From contig NZ_QZEZ01000004.1 in the NCBI RefSeq assembly GCF_003594885.1, forward strand, positions 1-64,000: 64,000 bases of DNA, in the 5' to 3' direction. The position numbers and the translations under genes were made by a program. This document shows, one piece after another, positions 50,624 through 57,752 of the stretch. Source of the DNA: Vallicoccus soli. Its GTDB lineage: Bacteria > Actinomycetota > Actinomycetes > Motilibacterales > Motilibacteraceae. Position 1 is the stretch's first letter, and every line of letters begins with the position of its first letter. The notes under the pieces were generated by a model that saw only the letters and a program-made list of their open reading frames with translations, did not search any database and was not told the DNA's origin.

Positions 50624-50684
50624 CTTCTCGAGTGAGCTCCGTGCCGCTGAGCGCCGAAGTCCCGCGCAACCACTTGCCAGCAGG
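50516..50684 (+). repeat. Diverged direct repeat, copy B
   Basis: Matches 30896-31062 in the same orientation. Here the plus-strand frame is intact over RAGYWVTYAGPWPASEAGRA, then QVRRQFDGSQLQLLE and stop. It is the end of a protein whose front has been replaced by the antisense Rhs cassette. The junction is at about 50515-50520. Confidence 0.65.
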
Positions 50685-51156
50685 CGAGCCAGCCGCCTTC
50701 AGCGCCCGCACGCGAGGCGAGGGACCAGCGCGACGGGCAAGGGGGGCCGACGTCATCGCGTCACAGTTCCACGACGGAAGAGGAGAGACATGACTGCAAC
50801 CTGACATAAGGATTATTTTCGGCTTTCGGTAGAAGAGCTCGTGCGCTCGATTCGGGCGTGCGACTGCTGCTGATCGGCGTCGAGCGGTAGAGATCAAGAC
50901 GCGACGCGAACGCCTGGTCTCGAACGTCGCACCCCGGCCATCCGCTTAGCGGCTCCTCAGTAACCCCTCTGGCCGTGGTTGCATACCATTACACGCCCCG
51001 TGCTTCTATCGGGCGTCCGCGGAACCAGGAAGCTTAGAGCCTTGCACCACTGACCTAGTCTGTGGTGTCAATGAGTAGATCGTTCACGTAGTCGGTCAGG
51101 GGCTTGAGCCTCCGACCATATTGGTTGAGCTGATCCGGCCAATAGGCGTGTAGCAA
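50685..51156. other. 472 bp without a gene, AT-richer centre
   Basis: The part around 50800-50830 (GACATAAGGATTATTTTCGG) and 50975-51000 is clearly poorer in GC than the rest. No reading frame, RNA or repeat was recognised. It separates the Rhs cassette from the mobilisation block. Confidence 0.35.
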
Positions 51157-51310
51157 CTACCGGGTCAACCACAGGTACACCTGGGTCAGGTCCCGCCCGG
51201 CCAGGGCCGCGGGCGAGCAGCATGTCGCCGAGCAGCTGCTCGCCGCGCGGGTCGAAGTAGGCGTCGGTCCGCGCACCCGGGTCGCGCGCCGAGGTCGAGA
51301 ACCGCGCCTC
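51157..51310 (-). pseudogene. Fragment of a second coupling protein (VirD4/TraG-like)
   Basis: Leftward fragment: EARFSTSARDPGARTDAYFD, PRGEQLLGDMLLA in one frame, then ALAGRDLTQVYLWLTR and stop in another. It can be matched to RDFWTSAAHDLLTGLLLAAA, GRRPLDEVYEWL of the intact TraG-like protein at 21.9 kb, yet is clearly a different lineage. Only this helical segment of the ATPase survives. Confidence 0.5.
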
Positions 51311-51401
51311 CCGCGATTGAGAGCGGGCGTTGGTTGGACGCGGGATCGGGGTGTCGGGGGCGCAGCTGTGGGCTTGACGCACGTGTTCTGCTGGCTCGCC
51401 G

Positions 51402-52826
51402 TCATCGTCGTTGGGGCGACCGCCCCAGGTTCACCCGATCGTGCTGGCTCTTGGCGTGCCTGCTCGCAGGACCCTGGCCGTCGGTTGCAGAGGCCGGCGC
51501 AGTGGGCGGCGGCCCGACGACGGCACGGCCCAGTTGTTTGTGTCCGTCAGGCGCCAGGTGTCGTCTGACGATCGGAAGGAGGGTCGCCCAGAGGGCTGCG
51601 GCTGAGGGCTCCATGCCCCGTTCGTGGTGCGTCAGCGCGTTGCTGAACGCTTGGAGGGCCCGAGCGTCGGCCGTGGACCTCGTGTCTGGGTCGGGCCTCG
51701 CGCCCCGGAAGTGGAGGTTGTCGACGGCGTCGGTCAGAAGGCCGCCCCGAGTTCCTTCCACAGCACGAGCGAGAAGTTGCAGCAGGTCGTGCAGGGCTGC
51801 CAGGCCGTCCGGCTCGCGGAGCATGAAGGAGTGATGGTGCAGCTCTCGCTCAAGCCGGCGCAGCTGAGCGAAGAGCGCGACGGGCAGCTTGACGGACTGG
51901 CCCCGGCCAGCCGGTACGTGGACGTCCTCGCGCCGCGCGACAGCGTCCGCCGTGCGAGGGTTCGGGCCACGCCTGGCCCATCGTCGTTCGAGCCGCGGTA
52001 GGGCGAGGTCGGGGGCGAGTTTGCTGCCGCCGAACCACACCGGCTGCCCGCGGTCGTCGTGGTCGCCGGGCCAGGCGACGGCGTACCCGGTGCGCAGTGC
52101 GGGGTGCTGTCTGCTGTGGCGTTCGCGGATGAGCAGGCCTTGGTTGCGGAGCCGGTCCAGGAAGTCTTCGGTGCTGGTGGCGCCAGCGGCGGCGATGCGG
52201 ACCTCTCGGCGCAGGGTGAGGCGGGGTGCCTCGCGTCGGGCGTGCCGGGCGGCCTTCTCGGTCTCGGCGCGGGTGGGCCGGCGCGGTGCGGTGCGATCGC
52301 GGGGTGCTGTGCGGACGAGGTGGTAGCGGTCCTCGAGGTCGCGGCACGCTCGCCCGACGCGGTAGTAGTCGTTGGACGGTCGGGCCGGGCGCCCGTCCTC
52401 GCGGGCGAGGGTGACCACCAGGTGGATGTGGTCCTCGGCGTGTCGTACGGCGACCCATCGGCACCCAATGATGTCCTCGGGTGAGGCGCCGGCGGCGGGG
52501 GGCACGAGACCGGTCCGGTCGAGGACTTCGCGGGCGACCGCGCCCCACTGCCCGTCGGACAGTCGGGGGTCGGTCGGTGCGACGCGCAGGGCGCAGTGCC
52601 AGACGGGGTTTGCCGGCGGGCGAGGGCAGGCCTGCAGCGGCTGCTCGAGCAGGTTAGCGAGCCGGCGGACGTCGTGCCGACCCTCACGTACGGCGGGCTC
52701 GAGCAGTTGCGGGTCGTCCCAGGCGCCGACGAGGTGCGGGTCGGTGTGCTCGTTAGCGCGCCCGGGGCCGTAGAGGTAGCGGAGCAGCCCGGCGACGTCG
52801 CTGCCACGGACGATCTTGCCGATCAT
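51402..52826 (-). CDS. MOB relaxase (MobA/VirD2-type)
   Basis: A 474-residue relaxase that would nick at oriT and pilot the strand. N-terminal motif I is GSDVAGLLRYLYGPGRANEH, with Tyr17 or Tyr19 as the nucleophile candidates. The histidine metal triad is AVRHAEDHIHLVVTLA (H129, H133, H135). A long basic C-terminal region follows with no helicase. The N-terminus SDVAGLLRYLYGPGRxxEHxDP is characteristic of actinobacterial relaxases. Its start overlaps the stop of the DUF2637 gene (52823-52826), so the block Rep-like, small ORF, MobC, DUF2637, relaxase is one leftward operon. Confidence 0.93.
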   Translation of the reverse strand: MIGKIVRGSDVAGLLRYLYGPGRANEHTDPHLVGAWDDPQLLEPAVREGRHDVRRLANLLEQPLQACPRPPANPVWHCALRVAPTDPRLSDGQWGAVAREVLDRTGLVPPAAGASPEDIIGCRWVAVRHAEDHIHLVVTLAREDGRPARPSNDYYRVGRACRDLEDRYHLVRTAPRDRTAPRRPTRAETEKAARHARREAPRLTLRREVRIAAAGATSTEDFLDRLRNQGLLIRERHSRQHPALRTGYAVAWPGDHDDRGQPVWFGGSKLAPDLALPRLERRWARRGPNPRTADAVARREDVHVPAGRGQSVKLPVALFAQLRRLERELHHHSFMLREPDGLAALHDLLQLLARAVEGTRGGLLTDAVDNLHFRGARPDPDTRSTADARALQAFSNALTHHERGMEPSAAALWATLLPIVRRHLAPDGHKQLGRAVVGPPPTAPASATDGQGPASRHAKSQHDRVNLGRSPQRR

Positions 52827-53755
52827 GCCGCGGACGAAGTTCCCCGCTCGAGGCTGGCGAGCTGCCCCTGGGCCTGACTGCGCACGCGCTGGGCGGTCCG
52901 TACCGACAACTCATGCCCGCGGCCGCGCAGGTGCTCGGCCAGGGCGACAGCGGTCAGGTGGGGGGCGTGCTGCAGCAGCGCGACAGCATCGGCCACTCGA
53001 TCAGGGTGCCGCTCCGGCCGTCGGCGGCCTCGCTCCTGAGCCTGCGGTGTGACGGCCGCTGGCTCCGGCAGGTCCGCGGGTTCGATCCCCTTGAGACCGT
53101 GGGTGGGCAAGGCCGCAGGAGGACTCGAGGCGGCGTGGTCGGCGGAGGGTGCAGCAACGTGGCTCGGATCAAGCGCTGCGAGGGCTTCCTGCCGCCAGGC
53201 AAGCCACGTCCTGAGCGGTGCGAGGAACCAGAGCACCGGGTGGCGGCGGGGCAGCGCAGGCTTCACGGAATGCGGGGCATGGGTGAGTCGGGCGTCCCTC
53301 CGGGCGTCGCTCACCGCGGACTCGAGGCAGACGACGAACATTGCCGGGGGTACGGCGTGCACGAGCACTCCGACCAGCCCGCGCGCTGCCGCGGCGTTGG
53401 CCAGGACCGACGCGGTGGAAAGGGTCAGGACCAGCGCACGCAGACCTGTAGCGCTCCGACCTTTGCGTGCTGCCATGGCGACCTTGAGGCTGAGCACGAC
53501 GATCCCGAGGTCGAACGAGAGCGGCACGGCGGGGGCAAGCCAGGGAGAGAACCCGCCGACGGACAGGGCCAGGTCGCGCAGCGTCTCGTAGCTGGCGGCG
53601 AAGCCGATGACCGCCAGCAGACCCAAACCCCCGGCCACGACGCCACGCGTGATGCTGTCGCCAACCCGGCTCGGGCTGTGCGGACTGCCGAGACGGTCGC
53701 GGCGCTCGCAGATGTGCTGGCTGTTGGGAGCGGGCTCGGGCTGTGCGACGGTCAC
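52823..53755 (-). CDS. DUF2637 (Spd-like) membrane protein
   Basis: A 310-residue protein. Residues about 35-145 form four hydrophobic helices in the DUF2637 pattern (GGLGLLAVIGFAASYETLRD, GFSPWLAPAVPLSFDLGIVV, STASVLANAAAARGLVGVLV, VPPAMFVVCLESAVSD). Streptomyces plasmid spread proteins belong to this group. The C-terminal half is cytosolic and carries a recombinase-like or wHTH-like end (LTAVALAEHLRGRGHELSVR). It overlaps MobC upstream and the relaxase downstream by four bases each. The likely role is spread or a membrane anchor for the relaxosome. Confidence 0.85.
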   Translation of the reverse strand: MTVAQPEPAPNSQHICERRDRLGSPHSPSRVGDSITRGVVAGGLGLLAVIGFAASYETLRDLALSVGGFSPWLAPAVPLSFDLGIVVLSLKVAMAARKGRSATGLRALVLTLSTASVLANAAAARGLVGVLVHAVPPAMFVVCLESAVSDARRDARLTHAPHSVKPALPRRHPVLWFLAPLRTWLAWRQEALAALDPSHVAAPSADHAASSPPAALPTHGLKGIEPADLPEPAAVTPQAQERGRRRPERHPDRVADAVALLQHAPHLTAVALAEHLRGRGHELSVRTAQRVRSQAQGQLASLERGTSSAA

Positions 53756-54237
53756 GAAGCCTCCCGCTCCTGCGCCCCGCTCTGGCTGTCCGGCGGAGCC
53801 TGTGCCCCTCGTCGCGGCTGCGGACGACGACGTTCGGCGCGGCTGGCGTCGGCCACGACGCCGGCGGCCGCCTCAAGCCTGCTGACCGCCTGGCTCGTGA
53901 GACGCACCGCTTGCGGCAGCCACTCGGGCGCCTGACCGAGGCTGTTCAGTTCGCGCACCGCCTGGTTGACGTTGGTCCCGAACTTGCGCACCTGAGTGCG
54001 CGCCGCCATGAGCTCCACGAGGGCCTCGCGGAGCGGCAGCGTCGACGGCGCGTGGACGCCTCGGGCGGCGGCGAGGGCTGCCTCGGCGACGTAGCCGGTG
54101 AGGGTCAGACCCGCGGCGCGCGCGGCCTCGGCGAGCAGGGCGTACTCGTCGTTCGAGAAGCGTGAGAACACCGAGCGCTCACGTCGCGGCTGGCGGTGGT
54201 CTCGGTCCCGCCCCGGTCCGCGGTTCCCGCGGTTCAC
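53752..54237 (-). CDS. MobC-type relaxosome accessory protein
   Basis: A 161-residue protein. A ribbon-helix-helix-like region (RSVFSRFSNDEYALLAEAAR, AAGLTLTGYVAEAAL) is followed by the MobC signature VRKFGTNVNQAVRELNSLGQ. A Pro/Arg/Gln-rich tail closes it. It would bind oriT and help the relaxase. The GTG start overlaps the stop of the small upstream gene (GTGA), and its stop overlaps the DUF2637 start. oriT should therefore be in or just upstream of this block. Confidence 0.88.
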   Translation of the reverse strand: MNRGNRGPGRDRDHRQPRRERSVFSRFSNDEYALLAEAARAAGLTLTGYVAEAALAAARGVHAPSTLPLREALVELMAARTQVRKFGTNVNQAVRELNSLGQAPEWLPQAVRLTSQAVSRLEAAAGVVADASRAERRRPQPRRGAQAPPDSQSGAQEREAS

Positions 54238-54461
54238 CGTGCACCCCCAGGACCGCGCCCGGTCCGACGCCGCGCCCGGCGTCCTGCCCAGCGAGCCGCC
54301 GCGCCAGCGGTGAGCGGCGCCGCCGCGGCGGGCGTCTGCTTAGCAGACGCATATCTTGCTCCCGCCGTTCGAGCATGCCTGCAGGCCGCCGTTGCGGTGG
54401 TGGTGCCGCCGGTGCAGCGGAAGTAGCCCACAGCGGACGTGCCGGTCGCGGTGGTGCTCAT
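54234..54461 (-). CDS. 75-residue ORF coupled on both sides in the mob operon
   Basis: ATG 54461 overlaps the stop of the Rep-like gene (ATGA) and has GAGGAGG just upstream. Its TGA at 54236-54234 overlaps the MobC GTG (GTGA). The double coupling is strong evidence for translation. The peptide is Thr/Ala/Gly-rich (starts MSTTATGTSAVGYFRCTGGT) with a basic C-terminus (ARWAGRRARRRTGRG). No family recognised. A 19-bp hairpin lies inside it at 54332-54350. Confidence 0.6.
   Translation of the reverse strand: MSTTATGTSAVGYFRCTGGTTTATAACRHARTAGARYASAKQTPAAAAPLTAGAAARWAGRRARRRTGRGPGGAR
54332..54350. promoter_or_regulatory. Perfect inverted repeat upstream of MobC (oriT or operator candidate)
   Basis: GCGTCTGC-TTA-GCAGACGC, 8-bp perfect arms and a 3-base loop, followed by the AT-rich ATATCTTG. 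It is 95 bp upstream of the MobC start, inside the coupled small ORF. Relaxase nick regions often have such a hairpin next to AT-rich DNA, so it is a candidate part of oriT. It could instead be an operator. Confidence 0.4.
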
Positions 54462-55534
54462 CGTGCCTCCTCATCGTGGTCGTGGGGTCCGGGGTCCTGC
54501 TCCAGCAGCTCGACCGACCGGCGGGCGACGGTGGAGCGGGTGAGGGGTAGCCCGGCGGCCTCGAGCTCGGCGCGGGCGCGCCGCTGCAGCGCGACCCGGC
54601 GCCCACCGAGCTCGGCGAGGCGCTGCTCGAGCGCCGGCAGGTGGATGTCGTGGCGGGTGCCGGCACCACGGGCCGCGGCCTGCTCCGCTGTGTCCCACCA
54701 GGGCCCCGGGCAGGTCAGGCGCATCGGGCTCTTCGTAGCCGGGTCGGCGGCCACCGCGCGCAGCGCGGCCGCAGCGTGCTGCGCCGGCCAGCCGCCGTCG
54801 GTCACCGCGACGGCCAGCACCTCGGCCACCCGTCGTGCGGTCCAGCGGGTGGCCGGCTGGCCGAGCGCCCGGCGCAGCCGCTGGCACTCGGCCGCCAGCG
54901 CCTCGAGGTCCACGGCCACCCCGAGCGCGGCCAAGTCTGCGGCGGTCACGGCCGCGGCAGCGGGGTGGGTGTCGCCGTGACCCGTCCCGCCGCCGCCCCG
55001 CCGGTCGGCGGTCCGGTCGCAGGAGGCGGGAGGAGGAGGAACCTCCTGGGTCAAGGCTCCTGGGTCGGGCCGCAGGACTGCGGCCAGGATGGCCGCACGG
55101 GCCGGGCCAGGGGTGGCCGCACCGGTGCGGCCAGGGGTAGCCGCAGGACTGCGGCCAGGGGGAGTGGCTGCATCCGTGCGGCCACCCCTTCCAAGGGGCC
55201 GGGCGGCAGGCGACGTGCTCATGAGGTGGTAGCGGTTCGTTAGGTTCTGCCGGCCGCGCCGGCGCCGCTCGACGACCACGGCCCCGACCGCAACGAGCTC
55301 CTTCATCGCCCGGTCGACAGTGTCCTTGGAACGCTTGCGCAGCCGTTGAGCGAGCAGAGCCCGCCCGGGCATGCGCTGCCCAGAGGACTGCCCGTAGCGC
55401 AGCAGCACGCTGTAGAGCCGGTAGGCGCAGTCGCTGATGTCCGCGTCGATGACCCACTCGGGGACGATCGCGAAGTGCTGCTCGACGACGAGCGTGCCCT
55501 CGTCCTCGAAGTCGTCGATCCGGTCCTCAGCCAT
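54458..55534 (-). CDS. Replication-initiator-like wHTH protein
   Basis: A 358-residue protein, first gene of the leftward mob block. Residues about 15-105 form a RepA-type winged helix (FAIVPEWVIDADISDCAYRL, YSVLLRYGQSSGQRMPGRAL, SKDTVDRAMKELVAVGAVVV, NRYHL). A low-complexity Ala/Thr/Pro/Gly/Arg segment (about 120-150) is coded by palindromic DNA repeats. A C-terminal helical domain follows with CPGPWWDTAEQA and long charged helices. The helix-turn-helix plus its place next to palindromes suggest a plasmid-like replication initiator, so the excised circle may replicate. A transcriptional role is the alternative. Confidence 0.7.
   Translation of the reverse strand: MAEDRIDDFEDEGTLVVEQHFAIVPEWVIDADISDCAYRLYSVLLRYGQSSGQRMPGRALLAQRLRKRSKDTVDRAMKELVAVGAVVVERRRRGRQNLTNRYHLMSTSPAARPLGRGGRTDAATPPGRSPAATPGRTGAATPGPARAAILAAVLRPDPGALTQEVPPPPASCDRTADRRGGGGTGHGDTHPAAAAVTAADLAALGVAVDLEALAAECQRLRRALGQPATRWTARRVAEVLAVAVTDGGWPAQHAAAALRAVAADPATKSPMRLTCPGPWWDTAEQAAARGAGTRHDIHLPALEQRLAELGGRRVALQRRARAELEAAGLPLTRSTVARRSVELLEQDPGPHDHDEEAR
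55069..55155. repeat. Palindrome cluster within the rep-like gene
   Basis: Two identical near-palindromes GCCGCAGGACTGCGGC (55069-55084 and 55140-55155) flank a perfect 20-bp palindrome TGGCCGCACCGGTGCGGCCA (55114-55133). Further single TGGCCGCA/TGCGGCCA octamers lie at about 55090 and 55176. They fall inside the low-complexity part of the Rep-like protein and could be iteron-type binding sites. Confidence 0.6.
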
Positions 55535-55700
55535 GCCGGGCCACCCCCGAGAACGGGGGCGACTGCAAACCGACTGCTAACGGAGCCGCGAGGACGACGA
55601 CGCCAGCGCTGGTACGAGGTGGGACGGGTGGAGCGTGCAGCAGGCTCGGAAAGCGCACAGCCGAGCCTACGCGTCACCGTCCGGCACGGGGGGCTGCGCC

Positions 55701-55744
55701 CTTTTAATCCGCGGGTTGTGGGTTCGATCCCCACGGGGCCCACC
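55701..55744 (+). repeat. attR direct repeat (44 bp)
   Basis: Identical to 705-748. Upstream sequence does not form a tRNA 5' half, so this is only the 3' piece of tRNA-Lys displaced by integration. The host gene on the right (Lrp family) ends 15 bp beyond. Confidence 0.95.
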
Positions 55745-55758
55745 GCCTCCGCGGGCCC

Positions 55759-56238
55759 CTACCGCCCCTCGGGCCCCGGGACCGGCTCGAGCCACGGGCC
55801 GCGCAGGTGCTCGTACACGACGCTGGTCCGCACGTCGGCGACCTCCGGCCGCTGGGTGAGGCGGTCGATGACGAAGGCGTACAGCGCCTCGTTGTCCGGC
55901 ACCGCGACGTGGATGAGGAAGTCCTCGGAGCCGGAGACGACGAAGACGCCGAGCGTCTCGGGCAGGTGCGACACCCAGTCGCGGAAGGCGTCGATGGTCC
56001 GCCGGGACGGGGGCCGTACCCGCACGGCGATGAGGGCCTGCACCGGGCGGCCGATCGCGGCCAGGTCCACGTCGAGCACGGCGCCGCGGATCACGCCGCG
56101 CCGGCGGAGGCTGCGCGTGCGGTCCAGCGCGGTGGTGGGGGAGATGCCGACGGCGGCGGCGACGTCGCGGTTGGTGCGCCGTGCGTCCGACTGCAGGGCG
56201 CGCAGGATCGCCGTATCAATCGCGTCGAGACGCGCCAT
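55759..56238 (-). CDS. Lrp/AsnC-family transcriptional regulator
   Basis: A 159-residue regulator, the first host gene after attR. The N-terminal wHTH (LDAIDTAILRALQSDARRTN, AAAVGISPTTALDRTRSLRR) is followed by the RAM/AsnC effector domain (VVSGSEDFLIHVAVPDNEAL). It is divergent from the DUF2000 gene with 95 bp between, where a CCGTACG-T-CGTACGG palindrome lies. It probably controls that neighbour and itself in response to an amino acid or related ligand. Confidence 0.93.
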   Translation of the reverse strand: MARLDAIDTAILRALQSDARRTNRDVAAAVGISPTTALDRTRSLRRRGVIRGAVLDVDLAAIGRPVQALIAVRVRPPSRRTIDAFRDWVSHLPETLGVFVVSGSEDFLIHVAVPDNEALYAFVIDRLTQRPEVADVRTSVVYEHLRGPWLEPVPGPEGR

Positions 56239-56251
56239 GACCGCTCCTCGT

Positions 56252-56266
56252 CCGTACGTCGTACGG
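56252..56266. promoter_or_regulatory. Palindromic operator between Lrp and DUF2000 genes
   Basis: CCGTACG-T-CGTACGG, 7-bp perfect arms, lies 13 bp before the regulator start. A related ATCGTACGAGCGG follows at 56313-56325, before the DUF2000 start. A TACG-type dyad in a divergent region suits an Lrp/AsnC operator. Confidence 0.6.
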
Positions 56267-56333
56267 GTCTGCTTGTGCCGTGCCGGGCGCCTGCCTAGCG
56301 TCCGCGCGTCAGATCGTACGAGCGGAGGACGCC

Positions 56334-56807
56334 GTGGAGCAGTCGCTGGTGGTCGGGTTCGCGCCCGAGGAGGTCGTGACGGACGAGCCGACGCGGTCCG
56401 CGCGGCTCAAGTGGGTCGTGGTCGTGGACGCGGCGCTGCCGCCCGGGCGGGCCACGAACGCGGTGGCGTGCATCGCCGCGACCACGGGGGCGGCCGTGGA
56501 CGGGCTCGTCGCCCGCGGGGGCCCGGACGCCGCCGGCGACGTCCACCCCGGCCTGCCGTGGGCCGGCTGCTCCGTGCTGGCGGCGAGCGCCGAGCAGCTG
56601 GCGGACGTGCGGGCCCGCGCGGTGGCGGCCGAGGGAGTGCTGGTCGTGGACATGCCGGCCGCCGCCCAGGCGCACCGGGAGTACGACGACTACCTGGCCG
56701 AGCTGGCCGGGACCGCGCCCGAGGACCTGCGGGTCGGCGCGGTGAGCGTCGTGGGGCCGCGCAACCGGGTCGACAAGCTGGTCAAGCGGCTGGCCCTGCT
56801 GGCGTGA
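56334..56807 (+). CDS. DUF2000-family protein
   Basis: A 157-residue protein from GTG 56334 (GCGGAGGAC ribosome site). LKWVVVVDAALPPGRATNAVAC, the alanine-rich CIAATTGAAV, GLPWAGCSVLAAS and VVGPRNRVDKLVKRLALLA follow the pattern of DUF2000, a small alpha/beta family related to peptidyl-tRNA hydrolase 2. Function is not known. It is probably regulated by the divergent Lrp-type protein. Confidence 0.8.
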   Translation: MEQSLVVGFAPEEVVTDEPTRSARLKWVVVVDAALPPGRATNAVACIAATTGAAVDGLVARGGPDAAGDVHPGLPWAGCSVLAASAEQLADVRARAVAAEGVLVVDMPAAAQAHREYDDYLAELAGTAPEDLRVGAVSVVGPRNRVDKLVKRLALLA

Positions 56808-56858
56808 CGCCGGCCTGCGCCGCGGCCCGGGCCCGCCGCGGCGCGCGCCGGGCCGCGC

Positions 56859-57752
56859 TCACCGCGGCCCGAGCATCTCCGGGAAGCCCAGGATCCGGTA
56901 GAACTCGCGACGTACCCGGTCCCCGACGCGGAAGACCTCCTCCGCGCCGTCCTGGGCCGGGTCGACGTACACCCGGAACGGCCGCCGGCCCTTGGGCAGC
57001 CCGACGACCTCGACGATGCGCCGCGCCACCTCGCCGGGGTCGGCGTCCGGCGGTGACTGCGCGGCCTGGCGCCGCAGCAGCTCGTCGACGGCGCCGTCGT
57101 GCGCGTCGGCGTACTCCCGGGCCACGCCCTCGTCCTCGGGGTGCCCGGCGTGCGCGTAGTGGTTGGTCCCGGTCGTGAACGAGCCGGGCACGACGATGGT
57201 GGTGTCGATGCCGAAGGGCGAGAGCTCGGCGGCGTAGCTCACGGCCAGCGAGTCCTCCGCCGCCTTCGCCGCGAAGTACGGCCCGAGGTAGGGCGGGGTG
57301 CCGCCGCGGGCGCTGCTGGAGCCCACCCAGACGAGGAGCCCGTCCCGCTGCCTGCGCAGGTGCGGCAGGACGGCCCGGTTGAGCCGCTGGGTGGTGAGGA
57401 CGTTGCTGTCGTACACCGCGGCGAGCTGCTCGGGGGTGAACGCCTCCGCCGGCCCGAGGACCATGTGCCCCGCGTTGTGCACGACGACGTCGATCCGCCC
57501 CGCCTCGTCGAGGACGCGCTGCACGGCGGCGTCGACCGACCCCTGGTCGCCGACGTCCAGCTCGACGGCGCGGGCGCTGGGCCCGTACGCGTCGAAGTCG
57601 GCCGCCGCCGCGGCGTTGCGGCCGGCGGTGGCGCGCATGCCGCCGTAGACCAGGTGCCCCGCGTCGGCCAGGGCGCGCGCGGTCATCGCGCCGAAGCCGC
57701 TCGAGGCGCCGGTGACGACGACGGTCCTCCCCGTCCCGGCGGCGGGCCTCAT
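56859..57752 (-). CDS. Short-chain dehydrogenase/reductase
   Basis: A 297-residue SDR. The start ATG 57752 overlaps the stop of the upstream SDR (ATGA). The nucleotide-binding motif is VVTGASSGFGAMTA, NAG is in VVVHNAGHM, the catalytic Ser is in VWVGSSSARGG and the YxxxK pair is YFAAK. The C-terminal 70 residues are longer than in FabG-type enzymes (KGRRPFRVYVDPAQDGAEEV), as in a group of bacterial SDRs of unknown substrate. It forms a two-gene unit with the next SDR. Confidence 0.9.
   Translation of the reverse strand: MRPAAGTGRTVVVTGASSGFGAMTARALADAGHLVYGGMRATAGRNAAAAADFDAYGPSARAVELDVGDQGSVDAAVQRVLDEAGRIDVVVHNAGHMVLGPAEAFTPEQLAAVYDSNVLTTQRLNRAVLPHLRRQRDGLLVWVGSSSARGGTPPYLGPYFAAKAAEDSLAVSYAAELSPFGIDTTIVVPGSFTTGTNHYAHAGHPEDEGVAREYADAHDGAVDELLRRQAAQSPPDADPGEVARRIVEVVGLPKGRRPFRVYVDPAQDGAEEVFRVGDRVRREFYRILGFPEMLGPR

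Larger units (their letters stand above)
705..55744. mobile_element. Integrative and conjugative element in tRNA-Lys
   Basis: An element of about 55 kb is bounded by a perfect 44-bp repeat of the tRNA-Lys 3' half. It carries integrase and excisionase at the left end. It also has a regulatory cassette, a T4SS operon with VirB4-like ATPase and VirD4-like coupling protein, and a mobilisation block (MobC, relaxase, DUF2637 protein) with a replication-initiator-like gene at the right end. Presence of a relaxase and T4SS ATPases, and absence of an FtsK/TraB-type translocase, argue for single-strand transfer rather than the classic double-strand actinomycete AICE mechanism. Many pseudogenes in the cargo but open frames in all core modules suggest the element could still be mobile. 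Confidence 0.9.

Noticed and set aside
49709-50635. Rightward Val/Gly-rich frame of 308 codons
   Set aside because: Antisense shadow of the Rhs repeats; only its last 35 codons (copy B of the repeat) look like protein.
55690-55744. Second tRNA-Lys gene at attR
   Set aside because: Only the part from the anticodon loop onward is present; no 5' acceptor or D-arm can be folded.
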